A DNA stretch of 64,000 nt, from positions 248,001 through 312,000 of the forward strand of contig VIIQ02000709.1 of NCBI GenBank assembly GCA_007449985.2, in the 5' to 3' direction. Source of the stretch: Desmodesmus armatus (taxonomy: Eukaryota > Chlorophyta > Chlorophyceae > Sphaeropleales > Scenedesmaceae). The notes beneath the pieces are model-generated. The model saw nothing but the letters and a program-made list of their open reading frames with translations, was not told the DNA's origin and made no database searches. The translations under genes and the position numbers were made by a program. Every line of letters begins with the position of its first letter. Positions within the stretch are counted from its first letter, which is position 1. Below, piece after piece: positions 47,301 through 59,300 of the stretch.

Positions 47301-50300
47301 TGAGTCGCTCACATTGACCTGCACACCACGCAGTGACCAGGTCAAGCTGTGTGTGTGTGCCATCTACTGTCTTTGCCAGCAGTAAGTGTTGTGCAGCCAG
47401 TTGATGCAGCCACCAGCAATAATACAAATGTAGCAGTTCCTGAGCAAGCCGCCTTCGTACCTGGCTGAGCTTGGTCTTCTCACTGACAGCATACCGCATC
47501 TGGCTCTGCCACTGGAAGCAGGCGCCATTCTCAACGCGCTCATCTGCACAGCAAGCAGCACATTCAATTACACATCCCATGCTGTCAGTGTGTCACACAA
47601 GCTGAACCACTGCATGTCTTGCTAGAGAGCTGCCGTGACGGCCACCGTCACAGTGGTTGCCAGGCATCATCAAGGTAGCTGAGGTCGCGCTTACCAATGA
47701 GACGCTGGAGGACATCACGCGCATGCACATCGATGGTGCACAGAGTGATCAGCTTCTTGCGGTCCAGCTTGCTCAAGTCGCCATTGATCAGCTCAATCAA
47801 CCCACTCAGCTGGGTGACCTGCAGTCAGCAGCAGCCGAACATGTGACATCAAGCCTTGCCACACAAGTGCAAGCAACAGACTCTGACACTGTGTGAACCA
47901 GCCTACAGGTGTAGCTATTGGTGCAGCATATGACTAGCAGGCCTCCAAAATGGCTGCCATACCAACAACAAGGTCAGCCTTACCTGGCGCTCATATTCAG
48001 TCTTCAGCGCTTCCTCATTTCCTTCCTCCAGCTCATCAAAGGCCTCATTGACCTCCTGCGCTCATCAACATACGCGCAGCTGTAACCTTGCAAGCCAATG
48101 GGTGCACTAAAAAAGCAGTGTGATACACTGGCGGCAGCCGTGGTTGATCGTCGCACTGCCAACCACCCCCTGAGAACTGTGTTTCTGAAGGTGCCGTCAG
48201 CTAGTTTGATACTGCCTGAACTTGCATTGACGCCATCTGGAAGCACACCGCACCACATGCACCAGTGTGTGCCTGTGAAAAACCCTCAGCAGGCATGCAG
48301 AGGTCTTTCCACTTGCCTGTGTGAAGAAGGTACGGCTGACCACCACAGTTGTCTGGGCGCTGTACTTGAAGATCCACGAGGTGCGTGGCAGCTCATCGTA
48401 CATGGGGATGGCTCTGCAGGATTCCAATTGCAAAGAAGTGTTATGCCATGAGAGCTCTTCAAAGCACATGTGCAAGATTACTGCCTGAGTGGACATGACA
48501 GGCATGGTTGTTGTGCTTCCAAGGTGAGCATGGTGTAGATCTTACCTCTTGAACTCAGCCTGGATTGCTGCCTTCATGCTGTCCACCACGCTCTGTAGCC
48601 ACGTCTCCACAGGTCCCTCACAAGCACAGTCCGAGGCAAAGTCCACATACTCGCCTTCTCCACTGTGCATGCCAATCGCAGCCTGCATTCGCACATCAAC
48701 AACGGTCAGCAATGCATCACCTTCCAAGAGGCGCTTGCCACGTTGCAGCCAACATGAGGCAAAGTGGGAATCGTCGCCCTGTTGGCAACAGCTGGCAAAG
48801 GGGCACCTTGCCCTGCCACACACATTACTAATTGTGGCACAATCTATGTTGGTGCAATGGGCCAGGATATTGTTGTAGCGTTTTTTAGGCAGCAGTGCTA
48901 CGGTTCAGGCTGCCATTATGCTAACCTTGGTCGGCTCGCCACGATCGTCCTTGCGGAATGACAGGTTGTGCACGTTGTCGAAGCACTTGCTGAGGTGCCT
49001 CAGGATGAGCTGGGGGTTGCTGCCCTTGGACAGGATGTCCAGCAGGTCAGCCGGTGCCACAAAGTAGAAGCGGGGGAAGGCAATGCGCTTCGTCTCCAGA
49101 TAGTCCTGCGCAGCACAGGGGTCATGATTCAGTCCCTGCTACACAAATCACCATCACCCAACCAACCCCTACCAACCCCTGGCTCCCCCCTCAGATGGAG
49201 TTGCAGCCGTTGGGACTGCACCTGCACCTTTTCAAAAGGTGTAAAAAATGACGTAAACAATGAGGCATGGCAGAGTGCGAGGCTGCTGGCTCACCTGCAA
49301 GGCCTTCTGGCACTGCTCCAGCTGCAGCAGCATGTTCTCCAGGCGGTCTTGGCGGCCATCTGCGTTGGCAGCCTCCACCACGTTGGTGACATCACATGCG
49401 TTACGCATGAGGTCCTGTTGCAGCAACAAAACAATACTGAGCACGGTGTTGCGAGCACGTTGGGCGCTTAGACCATACAAACAAAACATACATGTTTTAT
49501 GCATTGACCTCACACGTGACGTCAACACCCCCAGCTGCTGTGCACGCGTATTGCTGGCCTGTGACGCACCTGGTAGTCGGCATTGACCACGTCAAAGCGC
49601 TTGCTGTCCTCCGGCAGCTGCACCCTGATGTCCGCACTGCCCACAAAGATGCTCTCCAGCGCCTGCCACTTCTTCTGCACATCGCCCCAGGTGGCCAGCA
49701 CGCTGTCCACAGTGCCCAGCTTCTTCTGCCAGTTGGCCACAGCGTCCTGGAACATGGGGTTGAGCTGCACGTACTTCTGGCCGCTCATGTTCTGCAGCTG
49801 AAGGTTGTCATTCTCGAGAGCCTCCATGATGGCATCATCGATCTGCAGATCAGAACAGATGCACGAAGGGGAAATCTTGTAAATAGCTCTTAGCAAAGGT
49901 GGCCAACCGGGCCTGCCCAGCACGGACATGCAGGACACATGGATGTCAAGCATCTAAGCACAGCATAGCACAGGCAAAGGCTACAGACCAGCTGTAAATG
50001 GAGTCAGCCCACCAAGCCCTGCACTGGGGACCATGTTGTCGCTTTACTGAGTGAGGCAGATGCCTGCACAGCAACTGGCGAGCAAGTACTGTTGCAGTTG
50101 CATTGGTGCCGCCTGCATACCGTCAGGGCTGTGATGTCACTGTCAGGCAGAGGGTTGAACACCAGCGCCAGCACCGACCACGTGTCCTCGATCTTCTTGA
50201 TCTGCTTCTCAATGTTGAGCTCCTTCTGGGCACGGTCAACAATCTCACTGCACACAAAACACGGTAAGAGCAACAGACAATAAGCATGCATCGTGCTGTG

Positions 50301-53300
50301 GACAACAATTTTGGGCCCGCTCTAAAAATGTTTCACTAGCAGCCCTCCAAATGTTTGGCGGCATGCTGCTACACACAACATGATGATCACCCCAAGGCGC
50401 ATACAACACACCTGCATGCATCCACATAGTTGTGCAGCCCCAGGGCAAGCAGGTCACCCAGGCAGAACTTCTCGTCCATGACAAAGTGCTTGCCAGTGGT
50501 CTGCATCAGCATCTTCCAATGCCGATCGCGCATGGCTGGGTGGTGCAGGTCCTGCACATATCACCACGGCAGCAGATCAGCATAGAATTGGACACATCAT
50601 GGCAAGAGCAGCAACACACAAGCTGATATGATGTGCGTACCACTGAGCAGTGTGTATGTTCGTTGTACCATTGCTGGAAGATTGGTGGTGCTGGCATAAG
50701 TTGGCGTACGTACGCACAAATGCGTGCTGGTGCTATGGTTGACAGTGTTGTTGTGAAGTGCGAAACACAACCAACCTGGACCAGGGGCAGACTGGTCAGC
50801 ATCGCCTTCATGGACTCCTCCAGCAGCCTGTACACCTCGTAGTTGCGCACCTGCGATCACATCGCGACACAGCATGTCCAGATTTCCTTGCCCCACAAGG
50901 AGTTCCAGGGGTCACCAAAACACACTTGGCAAATATGTGCCGCAAAGTTGTGCGCATTCTGTCAGCGCACCCACTCAGCCCGCAACAACAAGAGGGCCAC
51001 GCGTGCATTGTGCCAGATGTGGGGCACTCACAGCCTTGTTGAGAGTCTTGACCTCCTTGGCCAGCTTCTTGGTCTCCTCCACCAGGGTGTCGACATTGAT
51101 CTTGTCCCAGGCGGTCTTGTACCAGTCCGCAAAGGTGTACATGACAGCCCCAACCTGCAGCAAGCAAGTGCCAGCATAGCCGCCATTGGTGTCTCAACCC
51201 TGCAGCGTGCCTGCGGCAGCCTCATTCATCCATTCCAGGCCAGACGAAGGGACAGAGGCCAACAGCAGGGGAATGTGCCAGCTGCAATAGAGCAGGGATA
51301 GCACAGGCTCGCAGGTGCAGGCCCCAAGCACCGCTCTGGCACAGCACAGGTGTGAACACGTGCTTACCATGTCCCACAAGCTCTTGAGGTACAGCAGCTC
51401 CTCACTGCAGCGGGTGAGCACCAGGTAGTCGCTGACATACATCTCAAACAGGTCTTGGAACTCCTGCAGCTGCTTGGACTCTGCGATGATTGCAGTGACA
51501 TTGAGGTGTCCATCCACCGAGCCATGGTGGAAGGCATCCAGCACCTGCAAGCAGACAGGGTGGACAGAGCTCAACATACAGGGTGACATGAGTGGTCTGG
51601 GCATCGATTGCATGTAAGCTCAGGTAGGCAATGACTCAGCAGCAGGCCCAGCCAAAGGCTGAAATGTTCAAAGGTGGAGCCCAACCTACCCTGTGGCAGA
51701 CTTTTTGACTTTGTAACTATTTGGATAGCAAAACATGCCCAATACCTCGTATGCTGGCCGCACGGCCTCCACCTTCAGCTCCCCGCCAGGCACAGCAAAA
51801 GGTGCTCGCTTCAGGAAGAACCTGGTTGCACATGAACAGAACATGCATGGTTGAGCCAGGACACAAACTGTAGTGGCTGCAGCCCTGCCTTATGGGCAGT
51901 TGTCAAGTGTGACATGTGCACTCAGTGGTAGACGGCAATGTACAGTGTGTGCAAGGCGTCCCAAAGTGACTGGCGGGCAGCAGGCTGCTGTACTGCGGTT
52001 GGAACTCACTTCCTGAACTCATCCACACGCTCTGCAAATGCGTCACTCTTGCGCCTGATCTCCACAGCCTCGGCCTGCTGCAGAGCTGCCAGCTGCTCCC
52101 TGCGGTTGAGCATCTTCTTCTTGAGACCCTTCCACCTGCAATGATCAAAGCAGCACACATGTGGTTCAGCAAGGAATGCGCCGGTTTGGGGCCGCCTGTG
52201 GAGTGGGCTCCGGCTGCAAATGGCAGTGACGCCGTCAGTACAGAGGGCATGTTTGCGGAGCAGGCACCTGCTGCAAAGCCATCGCAACACATGTGCCACA
52301 GACACACACAGTCTCAAACAATCAAGCATGGTAGCTGAGCAGGGGCTTGCCGCCACCAGAGCAGTGACGTCCATCAGCTCTGCTGGCAACACCCACCTGA
52401 GGTCGGCATTCTCCAGTTGCTTCAACACACCGTCACCCAGCTGAATGCCAAAGGCATGCAGCAGTGCAGCTGTCTCCTTAAGGGGCTCAAACATGGCGTC
52501 TGTCCTGTCGCTGCGCTTGCGGACGTCGCGCACGCAACACAAGATGTCGTACAGGGCACGTGTCTGCTGCTCTGCCTTCTTGCCATCAGCTTCACCTGGA
52601 AGCAGGCACAACCCGCACATGGTATTTCACTGGCAGGCAGGCTGCATGCATCATTTTGCAACATGAACATTGAGGTCAACAATCAACTATGGTTGGACTG
52701 GTGTGTTGCAGCGTCATCATAACTTGCCCGGTTCATTCCAGGCACATGCGCCATGGGCGCGATATCGAGTGTCCTGCCCTGTGTGCCCACCTTCTTCGCC
52801 ATGCTGACCAATGGGCTCGCCATTGTCATCCACCTCCCCCAGTACCTTGAGGGCCAGGGTGGCATCAGCGGAGTCCATGAAGCTGTACAGCTCACTGATG
52901 CTGTTAACCACCTTGTCCTGCAGGGCAAACATGCAGGCAGTCCAACAGTCAGGGACTCTATGGCTCGGCGGGTACACACTGATGGTGAGGATACAGCCCG
53001 ATCTGACTGACAGGAGGCCTGCAATTTTTTGCTTCAGCCCTGACTATGCTGGGACTTCCTCATATGCAACAGGCTGCAAATGACATCATCAACGGGCTGG
53101 TTGTCAACAACACATACACACAGACCCAGATATATAGTGCCCTCGCTCACCTGCAAGTAGTGGGTGAAGAGGTACACCCACTTGGACGCCCATGTAGCAA
53201 GGCTAGCCTTCAGGGGCTTGGCGCTGACCTTGATGAAGCCAACTGTCGCATTGCCAGGCAGCGCTGCAATCTCCTGACCAATGACCCTGCATATGTCAGC

Positions 53301-56300
53301 ACACAATGTGGCGGGTGAGCCGTAAGCAGGCAAAGACCTGTGGAGACTGTATGCAAGCTACCACAACAAACCCTAGCATGTATTTTGTCGCAATGGGAGG
53401 GAGCGCAGCACCACGTACTTGTACTTGTGGATCTGCTCCTCAAAGGCCGGAAGCTGTGGGTCCTCCCTGCGGCCGTCCTCTGCCTTGACGCCCTTGGCCT
53501 CCAAGAAATCCTGCACATGGACAGTGCGCGTTCATGCACATTCTAATGGCTTTGATGCTTTGTGGCAGTTCCAGACATGGGCAGTTGCAAAATCAAATGG
53601 ACATGAGTGCACCCGCACATTGTTTTCAATGGGGCCGTCACATGCCATGCAGACACATGGGCCTGGTTGCCAAAGTGCATTCTCATGCGTACGCCCCCAC
53701 CTGGAGTGTCTTGTGCAGGTCCTGCTTCCAGAGGAAGTCGTACTTGATGTACTGCTGCTTGAAGTCCTCACAGTTCTTGATGGTGGCCAGAGTGATGCTC
53801 AGCACCTGGTGGTAGCAGCACATAAAGGCAGACATTATGCAGCCAGCGCCGCCTGCTACTGGAAAACCCACACACAATTAGCAAAAACTGCAGTTTGGTA
53901 CCAAACAAAGACAGCAGACTGCACATTGCTTTTGCAACAGGAGAGCCGGCATTGGCAACAGCCGCACCTGGTCCAACTGGTCTGCAACATCATAGTCCTC
54001 CTCCAGCTCCTTGGCATAGCTGCCCTCACCAGTGTCCAGGCGCTTGATGAGCCCACCAACCTGCAACAATCCCATCACAGCGTACATCAGCAGTGCATGC
54101 ATCTTGCCACACAAGTCCCCTATGTTGTACGTCTCGAGCCTGCGTGTCAGCTTCACACATGCATACTTGCAGGTGAACTGAAAAGCAAACCCCGTATCAG
54201 ACAATTGTGCAGGCAGCCTGTGGTTGCTGTGATGCACTTACTTCAAGGAAGGATGTCAGCCAGCGCTCCACCAGGCCCTGCACTGTGCCCTTCTCAGAGC
54301 CTTCAAGCTCGGGCTTCCACACCATGTCTGGTGTCACCAGCTCAAGCTCCACCTCCAACAGGGGACCAGCTTCAGACCTGCACACACGGCACCATAAATG
54401 CACAGGAGTACGTCGACCCTGCTGCAAAAAGTCTGCATGGTGCACTTTGTGGGGCAGCGATGCCTCCAATTTGTGCAGAGCGGCCTTGAGCACATGACTT
54501 GGCCTAACATAATTGTTGCTTGCCTACCTTGTCAGCGCCTCTGGATCCAGCTGCTGCAGCAGGTAGCGAGTGCTGGTGGTGATGGCGTTGCTGAAGCCTT
54601 GAATGACAATGTCGGAGACATAGTCCACATACGCCCTCCAGGCAGCAGACGCCTTGCTGGCCTGCACAGCAGCAGTACACAGGACATGTGCGTTGGGCAT
54701 CGTCATAAAGCTCACCAATGACTGGCCCTGGGCCGGCATGCACCCTTGGCAAGTACTGTGACACGCGCTTTAGTGCTGTATGTTAGCTGCTAGCAGTCAC
54801 ACCGCCACTACCATCTTCTCAAAATGCTGTCTGAGTGTCCCACCTTTAGGATGCGGTTGCTGCTTGACAGCAGCTTGCCAATCTCCTTGCCAACATCCCT
54901 GATCTCACTGTGGCGCTGTGACAACAGCGCAGCACTGCTGTCAGACAGCTCCTCAAAGCTGTAGATCTTGCCATCCTGCAGACAATAGGCGGTACAGCTC
55001 AGAGTCAACAGACAGCAGCGGCATGCTGGCAAAGCACTGACAACTGTGGGTGCAGACCGCTTCAACTGCATGCTGAGACACCCCGTGCCATCCGAACAGT
55101 GGGTAGGCGCAAGACCACTGGCCCCGTGCCATTTGAACAGTGGGTAGGCGCAAGACCACTGAACCCAGAGCTGACCTTGCGATCAAACATGAGGTTCTGC
55201 TCAAACGTCTTCAGCAGCTCCTGGATGGATGAGACATTGTCTTTGATGGTTGTCAAGACGCTGTCCAAGTCGCGCACAAGCTCCAGCGTGTCGCGGATGT
55301 AGGCATCAGTCCCCTCGTCCTTCCACACCAGCCCTTCAAGGCCCCGGTGCAGCGCCGCCTCTGCAACACACACAAGGCATCAGCTTCAGATGGCATGCAC
55401 GCGGGCTACCCGTTGGACACATTGTCTGCACAGGTGCTGCCAACATACTCACCGACCACCTCCAGCTTGCCGGCCACCAGGGGCCACTCCACAGCCAGTG
55501 TGGTGCGCTGCAGCTTGTTGTACAGACTGACCATCAGGTCCAGGCTGCCAATCTGCTGCCTGAACCGATCAGTGTGCTGGTAGATCGCCAGCGCACCCTC
55601 TGGGACCTGCGCAAAGGTGCAGCCACAGGACATACTAGCATCAGTGCCTTTCGTGTCATGCTTGCTGTAGTGAATGGCGCATCACATCACCCAATGATGC
55701 TGGGGACAGCACAGTCAACATATTGCCACGCGTAACAGGAGAAAGCAGCCTTACCTGAACGTCCAGGAGCAGGAAGTACTTGGTCTCCTTCAGGAGCCTC
55801 ACAAGAGCTGGGTCAAAGTTGACCGCCAGCAGCTGCAGCTCAGGAGTGGAGTCCTCATGAAACTGCAGCAGGGGCTGGTTGAGCTTCTCATCGGAGGTGG
55901 CTGCCACCTGTTTTGCAGGTGGGAAAGAGCATACAGACCTCAGTTCTGCCAAACCATCACACTTGCTACACCTCTGTCATGCATGGTCCATAACATCATG
56001 CTGGCCGGGCATGCTGTGCAGCTCTCAATCACAGCTATCAGCACACATGCCGGCTCTGCCCATGTACCCACCTGGCTGCACCAGTCCTGCACGAGTGTGG
56101 CTTCATACTGCTGCATCTCTGCCATGACTGCCTCGAATCTCTGCTGGGCAGCGCTAAATGCTGGCAGCTCCAGCACACTCCTGTCCATGGCCAGCAGCCT
56201 ATTCATGGGGTCCTGCAGGCGCTCCTTCAAGCCGCGCACCCACGTCACAGCCCCTGCAGCCACAGACGAGCATGCAGTGACAAAAAATACAGCGTTTGCA

Positions 56301-59300
56301 TCAGCAGGCACTGACGGGGGGATATGTGTCATTCTGGACATGTTTGGCAAGCACACTGCTACAACCTTCCCCTCCTCCCAAGGTGTCTGCCAGGTTTAGA
56401 GGTTGTGTCCCTTGAAGATGTGTTTATACTGACCAGAGTGTGGTGGGCTGTTCTTGCTGAGCTGGGGGAACTCCTGGTGTGCCTGGAACAGCTCCTGCAC
56501 TTCCTTGACATCATCGGCAAAAGCGGTGACCATGGAGACGTGCTTCTTGGCCAGCTCTGTGGCAATGGCGTCACGCTCCAGCAGGCCCTCAAAGCTCTCA
56601 AGCAGCTTGAAGGTCGCTGCCAGAGTGGTGCAGTCATCAAACGCCTGCACACCAAACAGCCACATGGTTGGTGTAAGCCAGTAGGAGCCGCGTTGCTCGC
56701 GCCCGCCACTGGAGTCCGGCCATCTGGCCTCTTGCTGTGACTAGCTGAGTGAGATGTGGTCGCAGGGGCATCCACTGTTTGTTACCGCCAGGACTATGCA
56801 AAACAGTAAAACCATCACATGCACGTACACCGCACCTGGACGATGAGAGCGCTCAGCCGGTGCTCCAGCTCCTTGATGACGTTTTTGAAGGTGCTGAAGT
56901 CTGCCTGGAAGCTGGGCGCATCCACATCCATCACATCATACCCCACCTGCAAGACGCAGTCACAGCCACCGCTAAACCGACAGGATAGGTGGCGGCACTC
57001 GCACCCTTCCAATTGACTCACTGTCTCGGAGACAGGCACTGCAGCTGGATAGCCTAGCGTAGCCACTGCTGGCTTGATGAGCTTCTGTCCCTGATGACCA
57101 AGCATGGGGAGTACAAACGGCACAAGGCTTACCTCCTGGAACTTGCCATGCGCCACCAAGAAGTCTGCGTGCACCTGCTTGATGGCATTTGTCAGAGCCT
57201 TGCCCTTCGTGCCACCAACCTCCACGCGCTCCAGCCGGCCAAACTGCAGCAGGAACAGCACGGGCAACCCCACGCATAAACTCCATTGCAGTGTTGCAAC
57301 TGCCAGTTGAATTCATATGCTCCGCTGACAGACACCACATGGCACCATTGCTGCGGCCCCCACCCAGCTATCAAGGCGCGTAAGATGTGTCACGCTGCGT
57401 CCCTGCCCTCACCTGCATGCAGGTGTTCTGCAGCTCCAGCATGTCGGCGCAGCGCTCCATGAAAGTGTCCAGGCGCCCAAACACCACGCTGTTTTGGAAG
57501 CGCCACGGATGGTTGGGGCACTCGGCTGCGCTGGCTGTCTTGTAGCCAAAGTAATGCAGCTTGAAGCCCCCCAGCACCTTGAGTGCTGTGCGCAGCTTCT
57601 CACAAGCATCACTGGGGTCCATCTGCAGGAGCTCAGTGCCTGGAACATACTTGCAGGCCTGCACAGGATACATGAGTGGCAATGGCAGCACCGTCTCATC
57701 CTGCAGGAACAGCAGTGCTGCAAGGCAACTCCCAGGGACATAGCACACTCAGCGTTGTCCTGCCTACAGCACCAGGCTGACGCTCCCAACAGTTGCTGGC
57801 AGCACATTACGTGTACATTTGGTTGGGGGACGGGAAGGTGAAACCTTTCAATTTGGATGCACAAACACAAGTTGTCCCCGTCCACACCCCCAGCACACAT
57901 GTTTCTGATCACGCACAACCCTTGCTCAACCCATGCATGCCCCTGCAGCAAACAGTAGCTGCACACAAGCAGCACTTGCACCAACCCAGCACTGACACCT
58001 GCTGCTGCGCTCAGCAGAAGGTGTGCTGACGGGTGGGGTACCGGCTGCATGCAGCTGCTGTCATGGGTATGCTGCTGTGCACAGCAGTGTGTCCGGGCTA
58101 CGAAGTGGATGCACTGCGCCTGGGAAGGGGGAACATGGTGTGCCGCTGTCTTTCATGCACACCTGCATGATGAGGTCGTTGCAAATCTCCCGCAGCAGTG
58201 TAGCAAAGCGTGCGCTGCTGCTGTAACTGCTGCTGAGCTTCCAGATCAGCAGCATGCTGTGTAGCAGGGGCTTGAAGTGATCTGACAGCGCCACGAAGTC
58301 ATCCATGGTGTTCAGCTTCTCCAGCAGCTTGCGCAGGGGCTCCAGGAAGCGCACGTTCTCAGTGGCCTCCTGCCTGGACTTCTGCACATCCTGTGTACAT
58401 AACAGGTCAAAGGCACAAAGGATCGGGCACGGTTACAGGCTGGAGACTGTCTGCAACATCAGCACACATCATTACTGCGACTGAGGTGCACGAGCTCACA
58501 AGCTACTAGCTAACACCACCTTCAGCGGGCAAGTGCCTGCTTCACAGGTCAACGCGCAGCTCTGCTGAGCTGAGTCCGGTGCACACCATACCTGGTACAG
58601 CCGCTGGAAGGCGTGGAAGTATGTGCTGTTGGCCAGCTCAAGGATTTTGACCACCTTCTGGATGCGCTCACTGCTCAGCTGCTCGTGAATGGCATTCAGG
58701 TTTGCTGCGCGCTCTGACCAGAAGTCCAGCTCAGTCAGAGGGCCAGGGTAAGCGCCCTCGCCCTGCAGGTAACAAAACAAGGCTGTCAGGTGGCATGTGT
58801 GTGCCGGGGGCAGCTGCATTATCGATGTATGCGACAGCATCAGTGATACAGGCGGCGGCGTGGTCCTGATGGCAGTAGGGCAGGCAATACAGGGATGCCA
58901 TGTGTGTGATGACAGCTACACAGCTGCTGGCTCGACGTACACTGCGGCACAGCAGCCACCCACCTTCAGCACAGCATCTGGGTCTGACTTCAGCACCGTC
59001 TTGATCTGCTTCGACCACACCACTACTGCCTTCTCCAGGATGTGTATGCTGACCTTGTCCTTGGCTGTTTGGTCCGGCTGCTGTGTGTCAGCTGCTGGCA
59101 GGGGCAGCACAGTCTGCCCTTTGGCCTCCCCGATGCTGACGTTGACTGCAGCAATACACCAGAAGTAGAACAGTAGAACAGACCTGATCAGCCACCAACT
59201 GCGCCGCGCATGCTGCGCACTGGTACAGAGAAGCAGCCGTGCCATGGGACTGGCTGGTGCAGCAGGGACACAGCCAACGTACCTGTAGCAACCAGCCTGT

